This document shows, piece by piece, positions 33,030-44,758 of a DNA stretch of 64,000 bases. Location: NCBI GenBank assembly GCA_035771165.1, contig JAWNZC010000368.1:2038501-2102500 (forward strand), given 5' to 3'. The notes beneath the pieces were generated by a model. The model was not told where the DNA came from, did not search any database, and worked only from the letters and a program-made list of their open reading frames with translations. The position numbers and the translations under genes are program-made. The stretch comes from Paragorgia papillata. Taxonomy: Eukaryota > Cnidaria > Anthozoa > Scleralcyonacea > Coralliidae. Numbering within the stretch: the stretch's first letter is position 1; each line of letters starts with the position of its first letter.

Positions 33030-35895
33030 TCAGCTTGAGATGTATGTGAGATGAAATAAGATAATGGCGAGGCATGGTGTGTATTCATGATGCATGATTC
33101 AGTTGTTTTAGGATGCTCTCATGATGCATGGTGTGTATTCATGATGCATGATATATGACGCACCTGTATTCATAATGCACAATATATGAGGCATCTGTAT
33201 TCATGAGGCATGATATGTGATGCATGCATGATGTCTATTCACGATCTCATGATGCATGATCAACCTCGTACCCAGGCTCTTTTCAACCCGCCGCGCGGAG
33301 AAAAGACTTCGCTATTGGATTCAAGGGTTCAGCGCTACGTGCATGGGCACGATATGACTGAATACTTTCGGAAAACGGCTGTTCACAAAAAACGGCTAAC
33401 GTACGACAGACTCGAGGCGCAAACAAGCGAAGAAAAGAAGTGCAGAGGGTAACTAATTTTAATATACCATTTCAAATTCTCATTCCTTCTCTAGCTGCTC
33501 AATATTTCTGCTATAATGTTTTATATTCTTATATACAACTTATATGTTTTGATGTGAATACTATACGAACATTATTGAAGTGTTGAGCGGAGAGAAATTC
33601 GAACGGCTCGACGATCGTCGACATTTACCCAGACGGCAGAAGTTTTAAATTTATTGGATAAACAAAGGCGACAACTAGCCGACAAGTAGCCGGGGAAAAT
33701 ATCTCAGCGCTTTGTATTTTTACGATTTATTTGGTATGATGTATGTTGTTGATAATTGTTCGTTTAAAATTAATGATCAACCTTCAAGTTTGGGTACTGA
33801 TTATCTCTGTTTATTTCACTTGTTTATATAAAAAAAATTGTCTCGTCCTGTGCGAGACGAATCAGTTTCCGTCTCCGTTCCACAACTCGGTGTATTACTA
33901 TTTCTATTAGACTATTTCTCTCCGCTCCACAGTAACACTTCGATAATTTGGGTAGTATTCACATCAAAACAAGTAGTGTGTGTGAGGATAGTATTATAGC
34001 AAAAATCCCTGAGCAGCTAGATAAGAAATCGGAATCAAAGCGGATAAATTATTTACCTTCTGCGGCCAGCTTCTTTGCTTCACTTGTCAGCGCCGCGAGT
34101 CTCTCGTAAGTTAGCCGGGGTTTTTTATGAACATATTCGAAAATCATAACCATATCGTGCCCACTTAGCGCTGAACCCTTTATCCAAGATCCAAGTATTT
34201 TCTCAAACGGTAAATCTTTCAGGCAAGAAGCTTCAAATCCTCTCTACCCCACCCATGTCCAAACAAAATTTGTCACAACCAGATTTTGGTAGTCACGTGA
34301 CCATGATATACCACGTCTTTTCTCCGCGCGGCGGGTTGAAAAGAGCCTGGGTACGAGGTTCATGCATGATATGTGATGCATGCATGCATTTCTATTTATG
34401 ATGCATGACATGCGATGCATGATATGTATTCATGCTGCATGATATGTATTCATGATGCATGATGTGTATTCATGATGCATGCATGATGCGTATTCATGAT
34501 GCATGATGCGTATTCATGATGCATGAGGTGTATTCATGATGCATATTCATGATGCATGATGATGCGTATTCATGATGCATGATGTATTCATGATGCATAT
34601 TCATGATGCACGATGATGCGTATTCATGATGCATGATGTGTATTCATGATGCATGATGTGTATTCATGATGCATGATGTGTATTCATGATGCATGATGTG
34701 TATTCATGATGCATGATGCGTATTCATGCTGCATGATGCGTATTCATGATGTGCATGATGCGTATTCATGATGCATGATGCGCATTCATGATGCATGATG
34801 TGTATTCATGATGCATGATGTGTATTCATGATGCATGATGCGTATTCATGATGTGTATTCATGATGCATGATGCGTATTCATGATGCATGATGTGTATTC
34901 ATGATGCATGATGTGTATTCATGCTGCATGATGCGTATTCATGATGCATGATGTGTATTCATGATGCATGATGTGTATTCATGATGCATGATGTGTATTC
35001 ATGCTGCATGATGCGTATTCATGATGCATGATGTGTATTCATGATGTGCATGATGTGTATTCATGATGCATGATGTGTATTCATGATGCATGATGTGTAT
35101 TCATGATGCATGATGTGTATTCATGATGTGCATGATGCGTATTCATGATGCATGATGTGTATTCATGATGCATGATGCGTATTCATGATGCATGATGCGT
35201 ATTCATGATGCATGATGCGTATTCATGATGCATGATGTGTATTCATGATGTGCATGATGTGTATTCATGATGCATGATGTGTATTCATGATGCATGATGT
35301 GTATTCATGATGCATGATGCGTATTCATGATGCATGATGCGTATTCATGATGCATGATGCGTATTCATGATGCATGATGTGTATTCATGATGCATGATGC
35401 GTATTCATGATGCATGATGTGTATTCATGATGCATGATGCGTATTCATGATGCATGATGTGTATTCATGATGCATGATGCGTATTCATGATGCATGATGT
35501 GTATTCATGATGTGCATGATGTGTATTCATGATGCATGATGTGTATTCATGATGCATGATGTGTATTCATGATGCATGATGCGTATTCATGATGCATGAT
35601 GTGTATTCATGATGCATGATGCGTATTCATGATGCATGATGTGTATTCATGATGCATGATGTGTATTCATGATGCATGATGTGTATTCATGATGCATGAT
35701 GCGTATTCATGATGCATGATGTGTATTCATGATGCATGATGCGTATTCATGATGTATGATGTGTATTCATGATGCATGATGTGTATTCATGATGCATGAC
35801 ATATGATGCATGTTGCGTATTCATGATGCATATGTGATGCATGATATGTATCCATGCATGATACATAATATGTGATGCATGATGTGTATTCACGA
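33030..35895. repeat. 20-bp ATGCAT-rich satellite
   Basis: Tandem unit ATTCATGATGCATGATGTGT, most regular from 34400 to 35820 and degenerate to the left (33061-33260). Units differ mainly by GTG versus GCG before TATTC, a CpG/TpG switch, and by recurring GATGTGCATGATG variants that hint at a higher-order pattern. Split by the Mutator-like element at 33261-34361. Confidence 0.95.
33261..34361. mobile_element. Mutator-like non-autonomous element, copy 2
   Basis: Inverted copy of the 3985-5182 element with TIRs starting CAACCTCGTACCCAGGCTC. Exact 9-bp duplication ATGCATGAT at 33252-33260 and 34362-34370, although the satellite target itself is repetitive. Interior includes the CTATTGGATTCAAGGG and GCGGAGAGAAATTCGA blocks shared with copy 1. 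No transposase. Confidence 0.85.
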
Positions 35896-36716
35896 TGGTT
35901 TCGGAAGTCATCTGACGCACTGTTAAACAGTTAAACCAAAATTTTTTTCTACATTTAAAAATATATATTTTACTTTACATTTGTAAATGTTGTGGTCAAA
36001 TAAGTAACGCACAATTTTAGTACACAGACATTTTTATAAACTAAAAACTACGTAAATTAATTTTTTTAGATAACCCACCAGCTGTGAATTTACGGTAAAT
36101 GCCTTGTAATCTGGGAATGAATTTATGGTGCGGCGAATAACTTCTTCGACATTTTCGAGTAAAGCTCAAATGGATTCTGACCATTCTACAAACACGCGTA
36201 CTCAACTTTGTTTCAAAAGCTCATTTATTTCTGGCAAGCCAAAAAAATGAAGGTACCATTCACCTTGACCCTGTAGTGGGGGTGTTGGCAGGGAGCGTAT
36301 TTTAAATAATTTATTGTGTGACGTATATAGCATGCTTTTATATTTTAACTTTGTTTTAATTTATGGATAAAATCTTCTCTTAATTACATAGAAGTTACAT
36401 ACACTTAAACTTTAGGTAATAAAGTGATTTTTTTAATGAAACAAAATGGCACGGCTAAATGCATGCGAAGGGTAAACGTAACTACGGTAGCCGTACCACC
36501 GTACCAGTCCTTGTCGCTACCGTTAATCAATTGTACATATAGTCGACGTCAACGCTTTCCGTAGGAAAGAAGAAGTAGATTATAATCATCAGAATCTTGT
36601 CATTTTAAACAATGGAAACAAGTCCAAATCGCGGAACTATTTCAAAGAGTCAGAGAATGTATTAATTACATCAAACTAATATTGCAACATGCCCTCCACT
36701 TAAAATGTAGGATTAT
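35896..36716. other. Non-coding interval
   Basis: AT-rich, nothing recognised. Confidence 0.4.
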
Positions 36717-36955
36717 CCTAAATTACTCATCCGAGGGCTGTATATCGCATACATCCCGACGTTCGAGGGATTTATCTGACTTATTTCATGATTGAAGAGG
36801 TTTTCCAACAAAGTTTTATCTATTTTTCCGCCTTGGACGAAGATTTTCCTAGTTTTTTCTTCATTTCTTATCTAATTAGTATTCATAGGGCTGTATGCTA
36901 ATACCGCGGTACATCAAAGAGCCGACTCAATCATGAAATAATCTGAATTATAGCC
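36717..36955. repeat. Dispersed repeat, copy 1
   Basis: About 230 bp, from GAGGGCTGTATATCGCATAC to CGACTCAATCATG, shared with 62735-62962 at moderate identity (TTATTTCATGATTGA, GGTTTTCCAACAAAG, AGGGCTGTATGCT). Family unknown; the ends do not show TIRs. Confidence 0.65.
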
Positions 36956-37537
36956 CGTTTGCCAATTCAGAATAATCCTGAATTCTACGTGAGAGGAATT
37001 TCTACACAAATTTCGAATGTTATCTTTGCCGACATTGCAGCGGTCGTTCACTGATTTGTAAGGTATGCTTAGTGTATGCTTGATCATTTTTTCCGAATTG
37101 CTCCCAATCATATAATTTTACGATTTTAGTATCGTCAGATAAAGATAATTTCAGTATTCGTTTAGATAAATCTCTGCAAAGTTATGGCTATTTGTAGTTT
37201 AGTCTGTAAAATACTTGAAATATGAATGAGATAGGACTTAGGTATCATTAGCCTTTTTGATTATTTTTTTTCGAATTGTTCCCAAACAGATAATTTTAGA
37301 ATTTTTGTATCATTCAATGCAGAATGTTGTGCTTTTTCTGAGCGTTGTTGGAAACCGCTTAGATAAATCTTTTTAAGTTATGGTTATTTGAAGTTTCGTC
37401 TGACGTAAAATACTTGAAATGTGAGTGAAATATATGAGGTCAAATCGGTTGAGAACCTCACTTCCGTTCTCAAATAGGTTGAGAATTTGAAGTTGGCTTG
37501 TGATTGGGTAATTGTTAAAACGTGTCAAATCGGTTTG
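36956..37537. other. Non-coding interval with local repeats
   Basis: Contains two similar blocks (37080-37200, 37255-37430: TTTTTTCGAATTG.TCCCAA and GTTTAGATAAATCT), probably an old tandem duplication. No gene. Confidence 0.4.
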
Positions 37538-37546
37538 GGGAAATCC

Positions 37547-37774
37547 CAATCTCGTTCCCAGAGCCCACGTTCCCCATGTTCCCCACCCGGGAAACGAGAG
37601 ACTCTGGGATAATCCGTTTCACATCGATGTTTCATTGGCTGATGAACACAGTGAACTCTATATAACTCTTCTTCCGGATAACAAGAATCCTGTGATGGCG
37701 TGAACGGATTATCCCAGAGCCTCTCGTTTCCCGCCCGCTGGGTAAGGGGAACGTGGGCTCTGGGAACGAGATTG
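37547..37774. mobile_element. Mutator-like MITE, 228 bp
   Basis: TIRs start CAATCTCGTTCCCAGAGCCC and include ACGTTCCCC; 9-bp duplication GGGAAATCC at 37538-37546 and 37775-37783. Start sequence is related to the CAACCTCG ends of the larger elements in the window. Confidence 0.85.
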
Positions 37775-37783
37775 GGGAAATCC

Positions 37784-39390
37784 CAGTCAACGCGCTATGT
37801 GACAATTTATAGTTAATATAAATTATGGTTAATGATATAGCAATTTCACTTAGTTTGTTCTGCCCACGAAGTCATCACGTGCCCAGCACGGACTCACACC
37901 ACTTGCGTACACAAACAACCAATTATCCCTAGAATACAACCTGTGTCTGTGCCATAACAAAGGCACCACACAACTAAGCACTAATCCAAGGCATGCCATT
38001 AGTCATTTCGATCATTCGCGCTTTTATTTTCCTGGAGTAAGTTACTCGGGGAATGAAAATAAAGAAAAGAAAGCGAAGGAGATAAAGTTTTTCCCACCCA
38101 CCTCCCTTCTAACAGCTAATCAACCAGCAGGATTATTTACTGTAAAAACTAAATATATACTAGTTAGCCTAAGAAAAACAAGAACTTATCAGTGTAGCAC
38201 TAGAAAATTACATGTAAAATATGTTATTGTCATTTATCAATAAAATGTGGGTAGCGGGAAGTGGTGTCCTCCAGGCCACACTTTACCCACGGTGAAGCCC
38301 ACACGAGGACATGAGGGCAAGGTCCTATCCAAAAGGAGTGCCAGGGCCCTTACCCTCACTCCGACCTTGTCCTCTCGTTTCTGAGGGCCCTTACCCTAAG
38401 AACCGCACTTTCCGTCACCCAAACTTTTGCCACAAAAATTGCGTATAATCATTAAACATACCATAGAGATTATAAATAAAACTGGAGGGGGCATTGGGGC
38501 CAAAATCGGGTGACCATTTGAAGCACATGCGTAAATCATCTGCGCTCGGATTGTAGGAAAAGTACTGGGACCAAGTAGTCTTACATCCGGGTTTGCAATT
38601 TTGCCCCCCAACTGATCCAAGATGGCAGCCTTCAACTGGTTACCCGCGTTTGACTGGAGTTTACCCCCAATGCCTCCTCAGATCTAGTTTTGTTTATGAT
38701 CTCTATGCTACAAACTGACTACAAACCATCAGACATTTTTTGATAATTCGCCAGCTATAGTCGGCGGCAGCGCCACGAAATTTTAACGCAATGTTATTAG
38801 ACAACTTTTAATGTGGCTCCCTACGGTAATTTTAAGAAGGGAATGGTAACGAGTATGGCGTCGGCACATGCGTAAATCACTGATCTGTATATATAACTGG
38901 ACTGCGTACTACTCCTATTACTTTTGAGTTGGGAAAAATGTGACCAAAATTGCTATCAAAATGGCGAAATTTATAGGTCGCTGACCGATACCTAAGAACC
39001 GGACTGTTGACACAGGTTTTTAACACTGCATTTTGCTCGACAATAATTTAATGAATTATATTAGAAGACGAGAAACTCGCGTCTAAGGCTAACACGAAAA
39101 CCTCGTCTCAAACGAGAAAATGCGTTTAGACGAAAGACTCGTCAGTCGTCAGGACGACGAGTTTTCCACCTTCAATTTGTCCGTCTATTTTCCCGTGGTT
39201 AAGACAAGAATGCCGGACGACAAACCACCAGACGGTCCAGACTGGGCAGTGGAAGACCGTCAAAAGCCGTCAGTCAGAAGGCTTCCGAGTTATAAAGACA
39301 GTTCGAAAAGGTTGATAAAGACACTCTAAGGAGAACTCGGCTACGCCTCGCTTCTTTACGATTTTCTTGTGTTTTTTAGCGCTTCCTTAT
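37784..39390. other. Non-coding interval
   Basis: No gene supported. GGGCCCTTACCCT occurs twice (around 38345 and 38385). A CGTCTAGACG-type rich stretch lies at 39060-39320 with an open but motif-free frame. Confidence 0.35.
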
Positions 39391-39568
39391 AGACCCTTTT
39401 AATAAGTGCAGAGTATATGTCAATTTCCGCACTTGACGTCATTTTCAGTCTTTGAATTCTATTGAAAATGTACAAAAGGTAAGATAATAAACGAAATTGA
39501 AAATAATTCAAAAGAAAAATTGAAAAGAAATTGACGTCAAGGGGTGAAATTTACGTATCCTACACTTA

Positions 39569-39717
39569 AGGCTGATTTCCAGTCAGTGGAATTTTGCGAG
39601 CGGGCGCAATTTTTCTTTGTCTTGTGAGCTCTCGAGCGGAACTAATCTAATTCAGAGCACAAAAGACAAAGAAAAATTCCGCCCGCTCGCAAAATTCCAC
39701 TGACTGGAAATCAGCCT
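39569..39717. mobile_element. Palindromic MITE with TTA target duplication
   Basis: 149 bp; arms start AGGCTGATTTCCAGTCAGTG and continue GAATTTTGCGAGCGGGCG. TTA at 39566-39568 and 39718-39720; the right TTA is also the left TTA of the next MITE. Confidence 0.8.
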
Positions 39718-39720
39718 TTA

Positions 39721-40088
39721 GGGCCTGTTCATATGAGCCATTTCATATTTAAAAAACTTTGTGTTCATATGGGAAGCGAGCCAGCCCGGCTAGGTGAGAT
39801 CCCACTTGAGCTAAGCGGGATCCCGGTGAAGTGGGATGAAAATTTTCCGTATGAACACAAACTTGCCGGGCTGGCCCGGTGAACCGGGATGATTTGTGTC
39901 ACGAGAATCTTCCCTGGGCCGCAAAACAAGATTTCAATCAACTTTAAGATGCTATTACATCTAAACTAAACTAGTTCTTTATAGCAAATTTATTTTATGG
40001 AAGTTAGCCGGGCTAGCCCAGCTCATATGAACAGCCCCTAAAATTCATCCCGGCTAGCTGCGCTGGCCCGGCTCATATGAACAGGCCC
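39721..40088. mobile_element. Harbinger-like MITE, 368 bp
   Basis: Ends GGGCCTGTTCATATGAGCC and complement, flanked by TTA at 39718-39720 and 40089-40091. Interior repeats GCCGGGCT and CATATGAACA in both orientations. GGGCCTGTT ends with TTA duplications are typical of PIF/Harbinger. Confidence 0.85.
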
Positions 40089-40105
40089 TTAGTAAAAGGG
40101 TCTGT

Positions 40106-40988
40106 AGAGCTGGCGACTTCATAAAACAAAATGTTTGTAGAACTTCCATAACAATGTGTATCGTTTAATTTTATTGTTGAGCATAAGCAATCTTGACGTC
40201 AGCACGGTCAGATTATCCGGGGTAGGAATATTAAGTATTCTGTGCTGGGGGAGTCGGAAAAGCCGTAAAACAAACAACAGATGCCGGTTCGTTTAGTTTT
40301 CACTGTTTAACAACAAATACAGTCAAAAGATGGCAAGTACACAACACGAGATATTGTTAAGGCATTAAGATTACTATAAAAGGTACAATGAAGTTTCTTC
40401 GTTGCAGGCACTAAAGAAAAACAACGAAATTTAAAGGTTTTACAGCTCAATAACAGAAACAAATGCAAGAAATTAGCGTCTTTTAAAAACCTTATGAAGT
40501 ACTTCTTGTGGCCCTACATTCGTTTCAATTTTCTTAAAATAACTCTTTTTGTCTGTTTTCAATCTGCGAAAGCTTATGAACTTCAGTGGCAGCCATCTTA
40601 GGTAGTGGTCACGTCATCATACAACTGCACGCTAAATTCGACCTCATGCCCCATCCAGTTTTATTGAGATCAGAGCTCTTGAGTCTTGGTTCCACAATTA
40701 ACATTGACCAACCGTGCATGTAAAATGAGAAAAATCGCCTCGCATTTACATAAACATTGAAAGCAATATTAACGAATGTAACACGAAGTTTAAGCTAGAA
40801 GGTCCTATAACAAGACGCCTACTCAGGCGTTCACTCGGGCTATTGATTACTTTGCAAAATTGCAGTAGGCTGGTGAGCGCACGAAGGTAACAAAAATAAA
40901 CAGAACTGAAGTGTTTTCGAAGCAATCACAGTATGTACACTAAAATGTGAACACATTGCATGGTCAATGCCCGATACATAAAAACAAT
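40106..40988. other. Non-coding interval
   Basis: AT-rich, no gene or repeat end recognised. Confidence 0.4.
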
Positions 40989-40989
40989 A

Positions 40990-41142
40990 GACCATTTGCG
41001 CGATGACGTAGGATGACATTGGGTGACTACAACTACCAGAATGTTTTGCCAGTCTCCCAGTGGTGATAAACAGAGGATACTAACAAAGCATTCTGGTAGT
41101 TGTAGTCGCCCAACGCCATCAAACGTCATCGTGGAAATGGCT
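40990..41142. repeat. Palindromic MITE
   Basis: Arms with CATTTGCGCGATGACGT / ACGTCATCGTGGAAATG and GACTACAACTACCAGAATG in inverted order around a 50-base centre. Confidence 0.7.
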
Positions 41143-41351
41143 TATTCTCAATACACCACTGCCTGAGTACGAGGCTACAAATCGAAAATAATTTAGTCTT
41201 GAAAGAAAGTTCACTGACCGGGAGAGAAAAGGGAAGAAGACAAAGAACAGTTGGGAATTCCATAAAACTTTAAGGGTACGGTTGAGGGATAACCGGGGCA
41301 CGCAAGAAAGCCACCACTTCACTGCCTGACTTCCTCGCATGCCCCGGTTAT

Positions 41352-41881
41352 CAGTGGCGTCGCCAGGTTGATACAACTGGGGTGGACAAACCTCTAGGGG
41401 GGTCCGGGGGCATGCTCCCCCGGAAAATGTTGGAATCTAGAGTCCCTGAAACGCCATTTCCTGCACTTTGAGGGGTGATTTTACAGAATTCTGAAGGTTA
41501 TAAAACGTCATAAAAAATGCACAAACGAAAACACATTTTAGGACTTTGAATATATATTTTATTATTTTTCATAAAATTTTTCATAATAATTATAAAATGC
41601 GCTCAAAATCATTCCATATTATCTGGATCTTATCATAATTCCATATTATCTCGATGAGGCGATTACGAAATTTCGCCCGAGCCCTAATTACTTCGTATCA
41701 GCGGAGGGGATGCGACCACCGACCGAGCGTACTTTATGTAACCCTCAATACTACTAAAGTCTCAATACTACTTCGCCGCCCCCCCCCGTCCAATATTTTC
41801 TCCACGGATTTGGAAAAATTAAGAAATCGATCTGGAAAAGAACTGGTGTCCACCCCAGTCCACCCCGTGGCGACGCCACTG
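41352..41881. mobile_element. hAT MITE with exact 8-bp target duplication
   Basis: 530 bp; TIR CAGTGGCGTCGCCA, then an inner GGGGTGGACA motif at both ends; CCGGTTAT at 41344-41351 and 41882-41889. No ORF of note. Eight-bp duplication and CAGTGGCG ends define it as hAT. Confidence 0.9.
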
Positions 41882-42090
41882 CCGGTTATCCCTCACGAGC
41901 GTTTCTGATACCCAGTGTGCATGTGCGGTGAAAGAGCTCCTCAACTGAAAGGTGTAGATTGCAGATAAAAATTCGAATAGTCCATCATCAAGTTCCATTT
42001 TACTCGTACACTAATTACAGATGTCAATGACAGTGTGTTATTTTTATTGATCTATGAGCATGGACAACGTTGAATTCTTACATGGTAAAT

Positions 42091-42324
42091 TACTGCCATT
42101 TGCAATTACGTTTGAAAGTTGAAAGTTTCAGCAGAAAACGTTGAACGTTTAAAAACAAATCAATCAACTTGCGGCATCAGTTCAAAGAAACATGTCAAAA
42201 TGACGCTGCAAGTTGATTGATTTGTTTTTAAACGTTCAACTTTTTCAGGTGAAACGTGCAACTTTCAAACGTAAACAAACATGAAAAAAATCGCAAGCCT
42301 AACGGTGGCTTGCAAATGGCAGTA
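42091..42324. repeat. Foldback element
   Basis: Arms contain TACTGCCATTTGCAA, ACGTTTGAAAGTTG and a perfect 33-base inner pair (42140-42172 with 42208-42240, starting GTTGAACGTTTAAAAACA). Confidence 0.75.
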
Positions 42325-42526
42325 GTGGTATCAACTCCTATTAAAAGTGATGTTGCTTCAGATTATAAACTAGCTCATCATATACTAGATAATAAATAAA
42401 ATTCAAGTTTTGTTTCAAAATTTGTTCGCTGTATTTGCAGCATTGTAAGAACGAGATAGTTGTTAGTTTTTATTATAGCTTTTTACGTTCACGACTGTAT
42501 GCACAAAGAAAACGATGAATTTTAGA

Positions 42527-42925
42527 TTATCTGGGTACATTCTTTTTAATATGCTTTCGAACAAGCTTTCTTAATTTTCTGCTTTTATTCAAAAGGCGAG
42601 AGAGTTTCTTGGCTGGAATTCTGCTAGGTTCTCGTTCACGTCTAGCAACATGGCGGAGGTGTCTTACACTTACAGTGGGTGTACTCTTCTTATAAACAAA
42701 CTTTGCATAACGAGATCGACAGTCAGTTATTGCAAGAGACTTCGAGTTGTCAGCAGTAAGTACTTCGACAGATAAATCTACATTGTCAAGTGAAACAGGC
42801 TTATCTGGTAACATACACTGGGGCTTCTTTGGCAAAATACGTAAGCTTAAATAGACAATCGACAACAAATGGACGTACCAGGAGATCATGCACACATACG
42901 ATGAAATTATAAGTTGTTGAATCAG
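42527..42925 (-). pseudogene. Disrupted membrane-protein ORF, C-terminal part
   Basis: Continues the frame of 44364-44758 after a hAT-like insertion. It encodes a hydrophobic segment (SSYVCMISWYVHLLSIVYL) and a cysteine/proline stretch, then a strongly basic tail (KKLSRLLNKSRKLRKLVRKH) and a stop at 42527. The frame is continuous with the upstream part when one copy of the 5-bp duplication is counted once, giving 262 codons in all. Function unknown; the two predicted membrane spans and basic tail do not match a family I can name. Confidence 0.6.
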
Positions 42926-43289
42926 CAGGGGCGGATTTAATATACGTCAAACACGTCAAGCGACTAAGGTAAAAAATATGAGAATCCTTGAAAAAATCTG
43001 AAAAATCTTGCAATTTTTAACATATTTGGCAAGATACGGTTTATTCTTTGCCGAAGAATAATTTCATAATTTCTACAGCCTTCGTCAGACGCCGCGCAAG
43101 TTATTCTGTGGCGACCTGTGGCCGCTATCGGACTATCGTTCATGGAGCGTGGATGGAAACTGTATGCGATGGTGCATACCAAGCTGCAGAGTTTGCTTAG
43201 AACCGTATAAGAGGTAACTATGGCGGGAAGTGGTCACCGATCGGCACGTTTATCCACGTCAAAATGGCCGAAATACGTCAAAATGGCCG

Positions 43290-43371
43290 AAATACGTCGA
43301 AATCATGAGCGCTGATTGGTCAAAGCCACCATTGGCTTTGACCAATCAGCGCTCATGATTTCGACGTATTT
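43290..43371. repeat. Perfect 39-bp palindrome
   Basis: Arms 43290-43328 and 43333-43371 are exact complements (start AAATACGTCGAAATCATGAG), with a 4-base centre. Preceded by two direct copies of CGTCAAAATGGCCGAAATA. Confidence 0.9.
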
Positions 43372-43733
43372 ATTACTCCGGAAGATTACGTCGGAAGTAA
43401 ATGCAATTACGTCGGAAGTAAAAATTTTTAACGCAGGCTAGATTTTGATTGGCTAGAAACTAAATCTTGGCCGCAATCCGCCGCATGAAGCTGCATCTTT
43501 GCAGCATCTCACAATAGAGGAGCGCGATTTTGGCTTATACGGCTACAACCGAAACATACATCGACAACGAGTCCCTTTTATATACCAATTCCAAGATGCT
43601 GCGACGCGTTGGACTCAAAAACACAAACAACAAGTTTGGTAAGCACCCACTTTATCTCTCCTTTATTATAATTATTACCGTGTTGATAGTGTTTTGTTAT
43701 TTACTTAAATCACATCGACTCCCAACCCCAAAT

Positions 43734-43776
43734 CCCTGCTGATGAGACCACCATATAGCTCGAAACGCGTCCAGGG
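43734..43776 (+). ncRNA. Hammerhead ribozyme-like fold, stem II decayed
   Basis: CUGAUGA at 43739-43745, GAAA at 43762-43765, then ACGCGU and C17 at 43771. Stem I pairs CCCTG (43734-43738) with CAGGG (43772-43776). Stem III is the self-complementary ACGCGU. Stem II pairs only at its base (G-C, A-U, one mismatch). Core residues and the GUC cleavage triplet are all present. Such folds are known from Penelope-like elements and retrozymes. Confidence 0.55.
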
Positions 43777-44363
43777 TTGTGTCCTAAGATCCTGAATGAT
43801 TGCACTATACTATACGTTACAAATCCTTTATTATTTTTCTGATGTTTTTTCATGGTTCCTAAACAGTAATTTTACACTACATGTCCAACAGCGTGTACCG
43901 TGTCGCCTTTCATACGCAACATAGCCGGAGGCTAATTGCGCTCTTCATTCAAATTCTCCCTCGTTTCACAATAATACGCTGCCAAAACTCCAATGTGGTT
44001 CCCATAACTACACATAAACCTTTATAAAAAATGCCATATGTCATGTATCTTTACTAATTATGGGATTCCCCTTTTATTACTGGAAGAAATTTAACGTTTA
44101 CAAACTGTCACAAAGCTAGGTCTCAGATAAAAATAAAATACCAAAGTCCTCGTTTTGAACGAAGACTTTCTTGAAAATAATAAAATGTGCCATTAAAAAC
44201 ATGTTGAAAATTAGTTACGATTTTCCTTTAAAGTGCTATCAGAACGCGGGAAATGCCATTTTAGAGACCCAAATTTCAAAAAATTTCCGGGGGACCATGG
44301 TCCCCCGGACCCCCCCAGATTGCGTGTCTGACTAAGGTATAAATTTTCCTAGATCCGCCCCTG

Positions 44364-44758
44364 ATCAGTTCAATCACATCGAGTTTATTTTGCATAACAA
44401 AACCACAATACATAATCCAGGCAAAAATAAAGCAAATTATAAATATTAATGTTACCTTAATATATTCAAAGTTTTTCCATGTAGCGTTCACGTCTCGAGT
44501 CACTTTAGGCAATGTCGTCACAGCATATTTACCTGTCCTTTGCAAGTTCTCTTCGTTCATAATTGGCTTTCTTTCGTCTTGGATTGTATTTGCAACAGTG
44601 TTCAGGTTTAGAGATTTTGAATAGCATTTTGCAGTGTAATTCAATGAGATTTTTAAGTAGAATTTTTCGTATAATATTGTACGAGAGTTTGTAGCTACTG
44701 AAGATTTTAAGCAGCTTTTTGAGATCGCGGACCAACCCGTTTCGAAACTGCTCGTCAT
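44364..44758 (-). pseudogene. Disrupted membrane-protein ORF, N-terminal part
   Basis: Starts at ATG 44758. About 90 soluble residues (with RDVNATWKNFEY before the membrane) precede a hydrophobic span of about 20 residues (VTLIFIICFIFAWIMYCGF), then NKLDVIEL at the insertion point. No signal peptide. The ORF is broken only by the hAT-like element, so the disruption may be recent. Family not recognised. Confidence 0.55.

Larger units (their letters stand above)
39391..40105. repeat. Outer inverted ends around two Harbinger-like MITEs
   Basis: AGACCCTTTTAATAA at 39391 is the complement of TTAGTAAAAGGGTCT at 40091-40105, so the two inner MITEs may have inserted into an older TIR element. Its target duplication is unclear. 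Confidence 0.45.
42926..44363. mobile_element. hAT-like element with 5-bp target duplication, copy 2
   Basis: Ends CAGGGGCGGATTTA and CTAGATCCGCCCCTG with GACTAAGGTA inside both ends; ATCAG duplicated at 42921-42925 and 44364-44368. Interior has a perfect palindrome (43290-43371), a hammerhead-like fold (43734-43776) and a GGGGGACC/GGTCCCCC motif shared with the right end of copy 1. No transposase. Confidence 0.85.

Noticed and set aside
33030..35895. CRISPR array
   Set aside because: Continuous 20-bp tandem units without unique spacers, in a eukaryotic context.
38396..38635. 79-codon minus-strand frame with a hydrophobic segment
   Set aside because: No recognisable domain, splice context or repeat relation; length is within chance for the region.
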